A program made the position numbers and the translations under genes. A model generated the notes under the pieces. The model saw only the letters and a program-made list of their open reading frames with translations. It did no database searches and had not been told where the DNA came from. 64,000 nt of DNA, from positions 1 to 64,000 of the forward strand of contig CALVEV010000036.1 of the NCBI GenBank assembly GCA_944326685.1. The letters are read 5' to 3'. Shown piece by piece: positions 19,110 through 28,394 of the stretch. Every line of letters begins with the position of its first letter. Positions within the stretch are counted from its first letter, which is position 1. This DNA comes from Candidatus Gastranaerophilales bacterium. GTDB taxonomy: Bacteria > Cyanobacteriota > Vampirovibrionia > Gastranaerophilales > Gastranaerophilaceae.

Positions 19110-20442
19110 TATACTCGCTATAAAATCTATAAGCTTCAAATGTATCAGAAAAATAATCAGCACTCATGCCAGCTTTTAGCTTTAATGAAGTTAAAAATTG
19201 TTTTTTATCAGGTAACTGTTCCCAAACAGATGGTAGATATACAGCCTGATAACCTTTATCTTTTATAATAATACCATCCTTAAAAGGAACTATTTTGTCT
19301 AATAAATCTTCTTCATCTTTAAAATTCATTTTTGAAGGAGCTGATAATAAAGATACTGCTATTGATAAATCTTCAATTTCATCCTTCTCTAATGGATTAA
19401 ATCTAGGATCTCTAAAAGCTGCTGCTCGAGAATTATGAATTAAATCATCTCTTAGAGATTGATGTGCAATAATAGAACCTATGCAGCCTCTTAGATTATT
19501 TTGTTTCTCTAAAGTTACAAAACATGCTATCTTTTCATCAAATACATTTGGTAAATCTATATTATTAATAATTCTATCTTCCAATTTTGATATTATTGAT
19601 TCACTACACAAAGATTTTATTTCTTCTGAATAATATTTTTTTAAATATTCATTAACTTCACCTTCATATAAGAACCAACCACCATAACCAACAACACGAG
19701 ATTTATCACCTGTTGCATTTGAAGAATTAATTAGTCCAATTCTAATTAATGAATATTTTTGACTAGATGCAAAAGCAGTTAATGCACAAATCCCCATAGC
19801 ACCACAAGCCTGTTTGTAAGAAAATTGAGATATATCACCACTTTCAATCATTTCTGCTGTCATTAAATCAATTTTTCGTGCATCTTTATCTTCAAGAAAA
19901 TGGCTCAAATCAGAAGAAATAACAAAACCTATATCTTTATTATTCCAATAATTCATAATTATTTCTAAAACAGAATTAATATCAGCTTGCCCTACTAATA
20001 TTGGAACAATATTGATATTATTAAACATTGATTGAATTAATGGCAATTGAATTTCAACTGCATGTTCTTGAGCAAAAGATTCATCAAAATAATCAAGGAA
20101 AAAGTTTTCATTCAATTCTTGATTAATTTCTTGGTTAATTTCTATATTCCCTAAAGGTGTTTCCCACTCATCATATGAAGATAAACACAAACCAGGAAAT
20201 CCAACTCTATGAGTAGGTGCAAATATAAATAGTGTTTTTATATTTTTATCTAAAACACTTAATGTATCATAAGCTAATTGACCTGAATAAACCAAACCAG
20301 CATGAGGGACAATTACAGCTCTTGAATAGTATTTACATTCTGTTTTTGAATTTTGTTTAAAATTATTTATTAAATTATTTAATTCTTCTTTATCTGCAGG
20401 ATAAAAAGTTCCTGCGACACTTGGTGATTTTATTTTATCCAT
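19102..20442 (-). CDS. AmmeMemoRadiSam system: Memo-AMMECR1 fusion
   Basis: A 446-residue fusion. Residues 1-265 are a Memo domain: VAGTFYPAD at the start, VPHAGLVYSG, FAPTHRVG, the QEHAVEIQLPLIQ helix, and SSDLSHFLE, with metal-binding His residues. Residues 280-446 are AMMECR1, with LRGCIGSI and RDPRFNPL. These two domains and the radical SAM protein of the next gene form the conserved but uncharacterised AmmeMemoRadiSam set, which is thought to act together. The start is placed at ATG 20442, which is 6 nt after TATAAT on the minus strand, so the mRNA would be leaderless. It overlaps the end of the porin-like gene by 8 bp, convergently. Confidence 0.9.
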   Translation of the reverse strand: MDKIKSPSVAGTFYPADKEELNNLINNFKQNSKTECKYYSRAVIVPHAGLVYSGQLAYDTLSVLDKNIKTLFIFAPTHRVGFPGLCLSSYDEWETPLGNIEINQEINQELNENFFLDYFDESFAQEHAVEIQLPLIQSMFNNINIVPILVGQADINSVLEIIMNYWNNKDIGFVISSDLSHFLEDKDARKIDLMTAEMIESGDISQFSYKQACGAMGICALTAFASSQKYSLIRIGLINSSNATGDKSRVVGYGGWFLYEGEVNEYLKKYYSEEIKSLCSESIISKLEDRIINNIDLPNVFDEKIACFVTLEKQNNLRGCIGSIIAHQSLRDDLIHNSRAAAFRDPRFNPLEKDEIEDLSIAVSLLSAPSKMNFKDEEDLLDKIVPFKDGIIIKDKGYQAVYLPSVWEQLPDKKQFLTSLKLKAGMSADYFSDTFEAYRFYSEYIK

Positions 20443-20448
20443 AAAAGC

Positions 20449-20456
20449 ATTATAAT
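20449..20456. promoter_or_regulatory. Palindromic -10 driving two divergent leaderless genes
   Basis: ATTATAAT reads TATAAT on both strands. On plus (20451-20456) it ends 7 nt before ATG 20464. On minus (20454-20449) it ends 6 nt before ATG 20442. No ribosome-binding site fits either start. On minus, TTGATA (20475-20470) is a fair -35 with a 15-bp spacer. Confidence 0.6.
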
Positions 20457-20463
20457 ACATTTT

Positions 20464-21465
20464 ATGAAATATCAAAATATATTAAATGATAAAGTAACTC
20501 AATGTACTATCTGTCCTAGAAATTGTAAGTTAAAAGTAGGACAAGTGGGTTTTTGCAAAGTAAGAAAAAACGATAATGGAAATATTGTTTTAGAAACCTA
20601 TGGATATAATACAGGCATGGCAATAGATCCTGTAGAAAAGAAACCATTATATCATTTTTATCCTGATAGCAAGGTTTTATCATTTGGAACAAATGGTTGT
20701 AATATGGGGTGTCAATTTTGTCAAAATGCACATATTACCAAAGTTCCAATAAATTATAATAATTTGTACAGAGTGCCTCCTGAAGAAATTGTAGAATATG
20801 CTATTAAATATAATTGTAAAAGTATTGCATTTACATATAATGACCCTATTGTATTTTTTGAATATGCAATAGATACTGCAAAACTTGCAAGAAAATATGG
20901 AATAAAAACAATTGCTGTAACATCGGGGTTTATTAATATAGAACCTGCAAAAGAATTTTTTAACTATATGGATGCAACCAATATTGATTTAAAAGCATTC
21001 ACAAATCATTTTTATAAGAAAAATTGTCTTGCAAATATTGATCCTGTATTGGAGGTCATTAAATATGTTAAAAATAATACAAATTGTTGGTTAGAATTAA
21101 CGACTCTATTAATAGAAGGAGAAAATTCCTCAAACGAAGAAATAGAAAATGAATGTAATTGGATATTAGAAAACTTAGGAAGTGATACCCCTATTCATTT
21201 TAGTGCTTTTACTCCCAGATATAAAATGCTAGAACACTCTTCAACTAAAATAGAAACTCTTATGCGAGCATATAATATAGCTAAAAACATAGGTTTAAAA
21301 TACGCCTATACAGGAAATTTAAGAGATATTGATACATCTACTACATACTGCCCAAATTGCCAATGGCCAATGATAAAAAGAGACGGATTCCAAATTATAG
21401 AAAATAATTTAATAGGAAACAAATGCAAACATTGTAATACAATTTGTGATGGTTGGTTTGAATAA
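20464..21465 (+). CDS. amrS: AmmeMemoRadiSam system radical SAM enzyme
   Basis: A 333-residue radical SAM protein. The [4Fe-4S] motif CNMGCQFC is at C79, C83 and C86. An N-terminal cysteine group (C14, C17, C21, C31) and a C-terminal zinc-ribbon-like group (YCPNCQWPM, CKHCNTICDGWFE) frame the barrel, as in PflA-like AmrS proteins. Its partner, the Memo-AMMECR1 fusion, is encoded divergently only 21 bp away, supporting the assignment. The chemistry and target remain unknown; an alkylation or modification reaction has been suggested for the family. There is no ribosome-binding site; a leaderless start is likely. Confidence 0.93.
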   Translation: MKYQNILNDKVTQCTICPRNCKLKVGQVGFCKVRKNDNGNIVLETYGYNTGMAIDPVEKKPLYHFYPDSKVLSFGTNGCNMGCQFCQNAHITKVPINYNNLYRVPPEEIVEYAIKYNCKSIAFTYNDPIVFFEYAIDTAKLARKYGIKTIAVTSGFINIEPAKEFFNYMDATNIDLKAFTNHFYKKNCLANIDPVLEVIKYVKNNTNCWLELTTLLIEGENSSNEEIENECNWILENLGSDTPIHFSAFTPRYKMLEHSSTKIETLMRAYNIAKNIGLKYAYTGNLRDIDTSTTYCPNCQWPMIKRDGFQIIENNLIGNKCKHCNTICDGWFE

Positions 21466-21489
21466 ATTATTTAATATATAATATTTATT

Positions 21490-22416
21490 ATGAAAAAGAA
21501 AATTTTTGCTAATATCGCATTATTTTTAACTGCCTTAATTTGGGGAGTATCATTTGTTGCTCAAAGAGCAGGCATGGATTATGTTGGTCCATTCACATTT
21601 AATGCTGTCAGAAGTATTATTGGTGGTTTTAGTTTATTACCCGTAATATCTATTGTTAAACTTATACAGGAAGATACAAGAACTAGAGAAGTAAGGCATC
21701 AACAACATGTAATGCTTGCAAAAGCAGGAATTCTTTGTGGTTTGGCTTTATTTATTGCAATGTCAATTCAACAATATTGTATGTTATTTTCACCTGCTGG
21801 AAAAGCAGGATTTATAACAGCACTTTATATTATATATGTACCATTAATATCTATGTTGTTTTTAGGTCAAAAATTATCTAATAATGTAAAAATTAGTGTT
21901 GTTATTGCTGTTATTGGTTTATACTTATTGTGTTTCAAAGAAGATACAGGTGGTTTTAGCTATTATGACATTCTTTTACTAATCGCTGCATTCTTCTATG
22001 GTGTTCACATTCTAGTAGTGAACTATTTTTCAGATAAAGTTAATGCAGTAAAAACATCTTGTGTACAATTTTTTGTTGTAGGATTATTATCTTTACCATT
22101 AATGTTCTTATACGAAACTCCAACTTGGTCAAGTATTGTTGCTTGCAAAACTCCAATATTATACGCAGGAATCCTAACTTGTGGAGTTGCATACACATTA
22201 CAAATTTTTGGACAAAAATATACAGCACCTGTCATCGCATCTTTAATTTTGTGTTTAGAATCAGTATTTGCAGTTCTTGGAGGAGCAATGATTCTTAACG
22301 AAACAATGACTATTAAAGAAACTTTAGGTTGTGTATTAATGATTACTGCGGTTATTTTATCAGAAATTAAAATCAACAAACCAACAAATAATCAAAATTT
22401 ACCATTAGATAAATAA
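21490..22416 (+). CDS. EamA/DMT family transporter
   Basis: A 308-residue protein with ten predicted membrane helices in two EamA repeats. The first repeat starts FLTALIWGVSFVAQRAGMDYVGPFTFNAVRS; the second contains SLILCLESVFAVLGGAMILNETM. Family members export or import metabolites and amino acids; the substrate is unknown. A paralogue at 57,576 shares most of the first helix and the FNAVRSIIG segment. TATAAT at 21477-21482 lies 7 nt before the ATG and no ribosome-binding site is seen, so this is another leaderless candidate. Its end overlaps the convergent oxidoreductase gene by 12 bp. Confidence 0.9.
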   Translation: MKKKIFANIALFLTALIWGVSFVAQRAGMDYVGPFTFNAVRSIIGGFSLLPVISIVKLIQEDTRTREVRHQQHVMLAKAGILCGLALFIAMSIQQYCMLFSPAGKAGFITALYIIYVPLISMLFLGQKLSNNVKISVVIAVIGLYLLCFKEDTGGFSYYDILLLIAAFFYGVHILVVNYFSDKVNAVKTSCVQFFVVGLLSLPLMFLYETPTWSSIVACKTPILYAGILTCGVAYTLQIFGQKYTAPVIASLILCLESVFAVLGGAMILNETMTIKETLGCVLMITAVILSEIKINKPTNNQNLPLDK

Positions 22417-24903
22417 ATTACTGTTTGCATTATCTGTTTCTGATATATATTTTGCAACGCCACCAAACTCTATACCATCAATTAATTCTTCTTGCTTTAT
22501 GCCCATTATATCCATTGCCATTGTACAAGCTATAATTTTAACACCAGAGGCTAAAGCCTGTGAAATCAATTGTTCAAGAGATAAAACATTTTTATGCTTC
22601 ATAACTAATTTCATCATCAAAGTGCCTAAACCAAACATATTTAATTTTGATAAAACCAAATTACTTGCGCCTTTAGGCATCATTAAACCAAACATTTTAT
22701 CAATTATACTTTTACCCTTAACACTTGATTTAGATTTCCTTAAAATATTTAGCCCCCAAAAAGTGAAGAACATAGTTACATCTTTCCCACTTGCTTTTGC
22801 ACCATTTGCAATAATCATTGCAGCCAAAGCCTTATCTAAATCATTTGAAAAAACAACAATTGTTTGACCATTCTTATCATTAGAAATAACTTTATTTTCA
22901 AGATTCATTAATTGTCCATCCAGACCTTTTTTAATTTTTGCTATTACTTTACCTTTTGAATGCTCAACATTGAGTAAAGTATTCTTTGTAGTTCTACACC
23001 AACCCTCTATATCATTTCCAAAACCTTCGTCAGTTGTAATTATTTCAAATACTTCACTATTTGAAGCCTCTTTTAATGTATTAGAAAGTTTCATTATTGG
23101 TCCTGGACATTGCATGCCGGAACAATCTAATGTTTTAATATCTTCTGAAAAACTTTGAGTTTTATTTTCTATATTTATATTAGTAATACCTTTTTTATCC
23201 TTGATGATTTCATCATATAAACTTTTACCTCCACAGAATGAATAAATATTAGTAAATCCTAATTGATTTAAAATTCTGTTTGAAACATAACTTGTAAAAC
23301 CTTTATTACAATATAAAACAACTTTTTTATCTTTAGGTATTTCATTATATCTGCTTCTTAATTCTGTAGCAGGTATAGAAATTGCTCCTTCAATATGACT
23401 TAAATTATATGATGCCTCAGGTCTTACATCTATGATTAAAGATTCTTTTAAGTCTTCATAATAAGCAGGCTTGTAAAATCCATCTAAAATATTTTGAGAA
23501 GACATACCTAAAATATTTATAGGATCTTTAGCACTAGAATATGGTGGAGCATAACACAATTCTGCATCTATTAAATCCTGAACACATCCGTTCATCCTTA
23601 TTATTGTAGAAATAATATCTATACGTTTTTCAACTCCTTCGTAACCCACAGCTTGAGCACCTAAAATTTTGCCTGTTTCTGTAAACAATAATTTGATAAA
23701 TATAGGTGTAGCATCCGGATAATATCCGGCATGTGAGTTAGATTGAATTATATTTTTTAAATATGCCAACCCTAGTTTTTTTAATTGCTTTTCATTTTTA
23801 CCTACAGAAGCAATTGTTTTATCAAAAACTTTTATAACAGCAGTTCCCAAAGAAGACTTATATATATTATTGCGAGTATGTAATGAATTATCTACAGCTT
23901 TTTCAACTAATACATCGCTTTCTTCTCTTACCTCAAGAACCTTTTGACCAATTAATTGAGAGTTATCAGAAACCTGCCTTGAATAAATATTGTCAGCAAT
24001 TATACGGCCTTGTCTATTTGCAGGACCTGCTAACGGAATTAAAGTCTTATCATTAGTGATAAAATCAACAACTTCAACACTATCTCCTGCAGCCCAAATA
24101 TTAGGGTAAGATGTTTCCATATACTCATTTACCTTAATTGAACCGCCCAAACCTATTTCTAAACCTGCATCTTTTGCAATCCCTGTTTCTGGTCTTACAC
24201 CTATTGCCAAAATAGCGATATCATAATCAACTTTTTCCCCTGAATTTAATTCTATAAATTTATCTCTAAAAGCCTTAACGCCATCATTTAAAATCAATTT
24301 ACACCCTTTAGAGCGCATTTCATTTTGAGCAAAAGCTGCAATATCACTATCTACAGGTGCTAAAATTTGAGGTGCCATCTCTATTAATGTAGTCGATAAA
24401 CCTAGCTCAATTAAATTTTCAGCCATCTCAACACCAATAAATCCACCACCTATTACTACAGCATTTTTCACATTATTACTAGCTATATATGATTTGATTT
24501 TATCTGCATTTGCCAATGTCCTAATTGTAAATATATTTGGGTTATCAATTCCCTCAATTGGAGGCTTTAATGGAGACGCTCCTAATGCTAATACCAAATT
24601 GTCATAACTTAATTCATATTCATCATTAACAACAACACTCTTATTTTCTTTATTAATTCTTGTAACCCTTGAATTAAATCTTACCTCTATATTTAATAAA
24701 TCAGAAAAAGTAGAAGGAGATGCAACTATCATTCTATCCCTATCACTTATAACTTCAGAACAATAATATGGTAAACCACAATTCGCAATAGAAATTTCAT
24801 CAGTCGCTTCCAATATAATAATCTCAGCTTGTTCATCTAAACGTCTTAATCTCGCAGCACAACTTGCACCTGATGCCCCACCACCTACAATTATTGTTCT
24901 CAT
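22405..24903 (-). CDS. CoA-disulfide reductase-like oxidoreductase fused to rhodanese, TusA and DsrE-like domains
   Basis: An 832-residue four-part fusion. Residues 1-450 are an FAD/NAD(P)-dependent disulfide oxidoreductase (VGGGASGAS at the FAD site, redox Cys42 in NCGLPYYC, VIGGGFIGVE at the NAD site). Residues 465-550 are a rhodanese with the active-site loop YCNKGFTS. Residues 570-640 are a TusA-like domain with QCPGPIMKL. Residues 655-832 are a DsrE/DsrF-like domain. The parts handle persulfide transfer, so the protein likely reduces CoA disulfides, persulfides or polysulfide in the cytoplasm. This domain order is known in anaerobes. It runs as a single gene; the only close neighbour on the same strand is the DJ-1/PfpI gene about 100 bp upstream. 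Confidence 0.92.
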   Translation of the reverse strand: MRTIIVGGGASGASCAARLRRLDEQAEIIILEATDEISIANCGLPYYCSEVISDRDRMIVASPSTFSDLLNIEVRFNSRVTRINKENKSVVVNDEYELSYDNLVLALGASPLKPPIEGIDNPNIFTIRTLANADKIKSYIASNNVKNAVVIGGGFIGVEMAENLIELGLSTTLIEMAPQILAPVDSDIAAFAQNEMRSKGCKLILNDGVKAFRDKFIELNSGEKVDYDIAILAIGVRPETGIAKDAGLEIGLGGSIKVNEYMETSYPNIWAAGDSVEVVDFITNDKTLIPLAGPANRQGRIIADNIYSRQVSDNSQLIGQKVLEVREESDVLVEKAVDNSLHTRNNIYKSSLGTAVIKVFDKTIASVGKNEKQLKKLGLAYLKNIIQSNSHAGYYPDATPIFIKLLFTETGKILGAQAVGYEGVEKRIDIISTIIRMNGCVQDLIDAELCYAPPYSSAKDPINILGMSSQNILDGFYKPAYYEDLKESLIIDVRPEASYNLSHIEGAISIPATELRSRYNEIPKDKKVVLYCNKGFTSYVSNRILNQLGFTNIYSFCGGKSLYDEIIKDKKGITNINIENKTQSFSEDIKTLDCSGMQCPGPIMKLSNTLKEASNSEVFEIITTDEGFGNDIEGWCRTTKNTLLNVEHSKGKVIAKIKKGLDGQLMNLENKVISNDKNGQTIVVFSNDLDKALAAMIIANGAKASGKDVTMFFTFWGLNILRKSKSSVKGKSIIDKMFGLMMPKGASNLVLSKLNMFGLGTLMMKLVMKHKNVLSLEQLISQALASGVKIIACTMAMDIMGIKQEELIDGIEFGGVAKYISETDNANSNLFI

Positions 24904-25004
24904 ATTGTTTTCCTCATTATTAAACTATAACAATATAAGTATATATGAATATTTGAATATTGTCAACATTAAGATTATTTTAATTCAATTTTTCGAATTA
25001 AAAA

Positions 25005-25670
25005 TTAGTTAGAAAGAGCCTTTATAACTTCCTCAGCAAGAAGTAATGCTGATTGTGGATTTTGGCCTGTGATTATATTATTATCAACACAAACATGCTC
25101 AGCCCAAGGGGTTGCATCCTCGAATCTTGCGCCTAAATCGCGAATTTTTGATTCTAATAAAAAAGGAACATCTTCATCTTTTCTAACAATTTTTTCTTCT
25201 TTATTAGTAAAACAAGTAACTTTTTTATCTTTTAATATTGATTCACCATTTTTATCTTTAGCTAGAACAAACCCTGCAGGACCGTGACATACTGCAGAAA
25301 TTATTTTGTTTTTATCATAAAAATATTCAACAACTTCTTTTACCAATAAATCATTTGCTAAATCAAACATAGGTCCGTGTCCACCAGGAATAAATAATAC
25401 ATCATAAGATTTATAATCAATTTCTGATAAAGGAGTTGTATTTCTTAAAAGTTTAATACAATCATCCCATTCCATAGGATTTGAACAGGAAAGACTTTGA
25501 ATATCAACAGGAGATAATCCACCTTTAGGACTTGAAAGTGTAATCTCATAACCAGTCTCTTTAAATACTAAATAAGGAACAGCAAATTCCTCTAACCAAA
25601 CACCTGTTTCTTTTATATTAGAACCTTCAGATCCTGAATAATTTGTTGATATTATCAATATTCTTTTCAT
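25005..25670 (-). CDS. DJ-1/PfpI family protein (Hsp31/HchA-like)
   Basis: A 221-residue protein with the nucleophile elbow AVCHGPAG (C128, H129), the N-terminal acidic partner near E27/E28, and the PGGHGPMFDL segment (95-104). Length and motifs place it near the class I glutamine-amidotransferase-like Hsp31/YajL proteins, which protect against or repair dicarbonyl damage (glyoxalase or deglycase activity is debated). The adjacent sulfur-handling oxidoreductase suggests a shared link to thiol or carbonyl stress, by inference. AAAAGGAG precedes the start. Confidence 0.9.
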   Translation of the reverse strand: MKRILIISTNYSGSEGSNIKETGVWLEEFAVPYLVFKETGYEITLSSPKGGLSPVDIQSLSCSNPMEWDDCIKLLRNTTPLSEIDYKSYDVLFIPGGHGPMFDLANDLLVKEVVEYFYDKNKIISAVCHGPAGFVLAKDKNGESILKDKKVTCFTNKEEKIVRKDEDVPFLLESKIRDLGARFEDATPWAEHVCVDNNIITGQNPQSALLLAEEVIKALSN

Positions 25671-25790
25671 AATTAAAACTCCTTTTTATTATAATATACA
25701 ATTATTTATATTATTAACATAGTAGACTTACTAAAAATTAATATACAATAGATTAATAGAAGTCTTTCTTTAAAAAAATAATATAATTTT

Positions 25791-28394
25791 ATGAATAAAT
25801 TTAAAATTATATTATTGGCATTTATATTTACAATTTCAAATTTAAAAGTAAAATCAAATGAAATTCAAGTTGCAACATTTGAGCAATTGATAAACTCTTT
25901 ACCTATAAATGGAGATACAATTAATGTAATAAATAATTTAAACTCATATGAATCAATAAATAATAACTTTCTAAATTTGGATATTAGCTTTCAAGGAAAC
26001 AATCACTCACTTGATGGTAACAATTCGTTTAGTGGATTCATTTTAAACAAAGAAAGCCTATTTAACCAATTAGAGATAAAAAACTGTAAAGGACAACGCT
26101 ATACTAATTCAAGTTTTGCAGGTGCTGTTTTTAATAGCGGAGGAGAGATGAATATACAAAATTCATCATTTAATAATAACTTTGTAGATTCAAGTGGCTT
26201 AAATTTTGGAGTAGGAGGAGCAGTTTATAATCTTAATGGAGGCACAGTCAATATAAATAATTCATTATTTGAAAATAATTATACTAATGGAGCATCTTCT
26301 TATGGAGGAGCTGTTGCAAACGGATATCAAAATACAGATGAATATATAACAATCAACAATTCTATTTTTAAAAATAATTATTCATATGGAAGTGCAGTAC
26401 CTTATGGAGGTGCTTTATACAATCAAGGAACTATAGATATTAATAATACATTATTTGATGGGAATTACGCAGAAGGAGAAGATCGATCTTTTGTATATGG
26501 CGGTAGTATTTTTAACACAGGAAATATGACTTTAAATAATTCAACATTAACTAACAGTAATGCAACAGGAGGTAATAATTCTTATGTATTTGGAGGGGCA
26601 ATATATAATAGTGGGAATTTAACAATCAATAATTCAAACATTAATAATAATACTGCCAACTGTACAACTTATGCTGATGGTGGCGCAATTTATAATTATG
26701 TTAATTCCACATTAACTATATCAAATAGTACATTATCAAATAATAAAATATCAAGTAATGCCCAATTCGGAGAAGGTGGTGCAATTAATAATCTTGGAAC
26801 TTTAATTATTGAAAATTCAACTTTAAAAAATAATTATGGGTATAATGGAGAACAAAATGATATTTATAACAATAGTTCTGGCGTAATAGATTTTAATTCA
26901 AATGGCACGACAAACATACTAAGTGGAATTAAAGGAACTGGAACTATTAATAAAAACGGTTCAGGAGTTTTAAATTTAGGTGGTATAAATAATTCTTATA
27001 CAGGAAATCTAAATGTAAATGATGGTACAATAAATTTACTTGCTGATAGTAGTTATTTTAATGCGCAAAATACAAGTTTTGCAAATAATATAAACTTTAA
27101 TATGCAAAATGGTGTTATTGACAATGTTAATTATGGTAATTTAAATGTATCAGGAACAGCTAATATTTACCCTGATGTTAACTTTAATACTAATACAATG
27201 GATACAATATCTGCATCAAGTTTTTCTGGTAGTGGAAAATTATTTGTTCCTAATTTAGGAATTGAAGGAGTTCCTCAAGGAGAATATATAACAATTCCAT
27301 TTGCTGATTCAAAATTAAAAGATTATATTTTATATAATACAAGCACTATTAATACTCCTATTTACAATTATCAAGCTAGTTATAACTCATCAAATGGGGA
27401 TTTTGATTTTAGAAGAAATGGATTTAATCCTTCGATATTAAATTCTTCTGTTGCAACTCAATTAGGTGGTTATTTGTGTATGTTAGATACCTATAAAAAT
27501 GTATTCTCTAATCTTGATATGGTTATGATTATGCCACCTGAAGAAAGAATAAGTTTTGAATTAAGAAATAAATCCGCGAATGCAAATAATTTAGTTTCCT
27601 TATCACCACTAGTAATACCTGAACAAAATAATGGTATATGGTTTAAACCATACTCAACATTTGAAACAGTGGGATTAAACAATGGCCCTAAAGTTCAAAA
27701 TATTAGTTATGGCAGCCTTATTGGAGGTGAAAGTGGGTTAAAAGAATTAAAAAATAAATGGTATAACTTATACGGAGGTTATGTATCTTACAATGGTTCA
27801 CATCAATATTATGAAGGAAATGGTATCTATAATAATGGAGGTTTATTAGGGGCTGATACTGTTTTTTATAAAGGGAATTTTTTCTCAGCTTGGACTGCTA
27901 ATGTTGGAGCAAATGTAGCAGAAGCTAACACTAATTATGGAAAAGATGAGTTTGCAATGTTAATGGCAGGAATCGCTCAAAAAACAGGATTTAATTTCTA
28001 CAGTAAAAAACGTAATTTTGTAATTCAACCAAGCATATTAACATCATATTCATTTATTAATACATTTAATTATCATACTGCATCTAATGTTTCAATGAAT
28101 ACAGAACCACTACATGCAATACATATTGAGCCTCAAATTAAATTAATATGGAATCTTAAAAATTTTTGGCAACCTTATGTTTCAGTATCAATGAACTGGA
28201 ATATTATTGACAAAACCAAATTCCAAGCAAATGATGTATTTTTACCCAATTTATCAGTAAAACCATTTGTTCAATATGGTCTAGGTATTCAAAAACGTTG
28301 GGGAGAAAGATTAACAGGTTTTGCAGAAGCCATGATAAGAAATGGTGGAAGAAATGGGATTGCCTTACAAATGGGATTTAGATTAAGTTTTTAA
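25791..28394 (+). CDS. Autotransporter-type surface protein with Pmp-like GGA(I/V)YN repeats
   Basis: An 867-residue exported protein. Residues 1-22 form a signal peptide. Residues about 60-330 contain repeated units of the type GGA(I/V/L)YN followed by N-N-S, as in Chlamydia-type polymorphic outer membrane proteins and other right-handed beta-helix passengers. Residues about 340-570 are a passenger stem. The last 270 residues are an autotransporter beta-barrel with aromatic-ended strands, finishing GIALQMGFRLSF (terminal Phe). It is probably exposed at the cell surface as an adhesin. A -10-like TAATAT ends 6 nt before the ATG and no ribosome-binding site is seen. Its 3' end overlaps the convergent MATE gene by 17 bp. 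Confidence 0.85.
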   Translation: MNKFKIILLAFIFTISNLKVKSNEIQVATFEQLINSLPINGDTINVINNLNSYESINNNFLNLDISFQGNNHSLDGNNSFSGFILNKESLFNQLEIKNCKGQRYTNSSFAGAVFNSGGEMNIQNSSFNNNFVDSSGLNFGVGGAVYNLNGGTVNINNSLFENNYTNGASSYGGAVANGYQNTDEYITINNSIFKNNYSYGSAVPYGGALYNQGTIDINNTLFDGNYAEGEDRSFVYGGSIFNTGNMTLNNSTLTNSNATGGNNSYVFGGAIYNSGNLTINNSNINNNTANCTTYADGGAIYNYVNSTLTISNSTLSNNKISSNAQFGEGGAINNLGTLIIENSTLKNNYGYNGEQNDIYNNSSGVIDFNSNGTTNILSGIKGTGTINKNGSGVLNLGGINNSYTGNLNVNDGTINLLADSSYFNAQNTSFANNINFNMQNGVIDNVNYGNLNVSGTANIYPDVNFNTNTMDTISASSFSGSGKLFVPNLGIEGVPQGEYITIPFADSKLKDYILYNTSTINTPIYNYQASYNSSNGDFDFRRNGFNPSILNSSVATQLGGYLCMLDTYKNVFSNLDMVMIMPPEERISFELRNKSANANNLVSLSPLVIPEQNNGIWFKPYSTFETVGLNNGPKVQNISYGSLIGGESGLKELKNKWYNLYGGYVSYNGSHQYYEGNGIYNNGGLLGADTVFYKGNFFSAWTANVGANVAEANTNYGKDEFAMLMAGIAQKTGFNFYSKKRNFVIQPSILTSYSFINTFNYHTASNVSMNTEPLHAIHIEPQIKLIWNLKNFWQPYVSVSMNWNIIDKTKFQANDVFLPNLSVKPFVQYGLGIQKRWGERLTGFAEAMIRNGGRNGIALQMGFRLSF

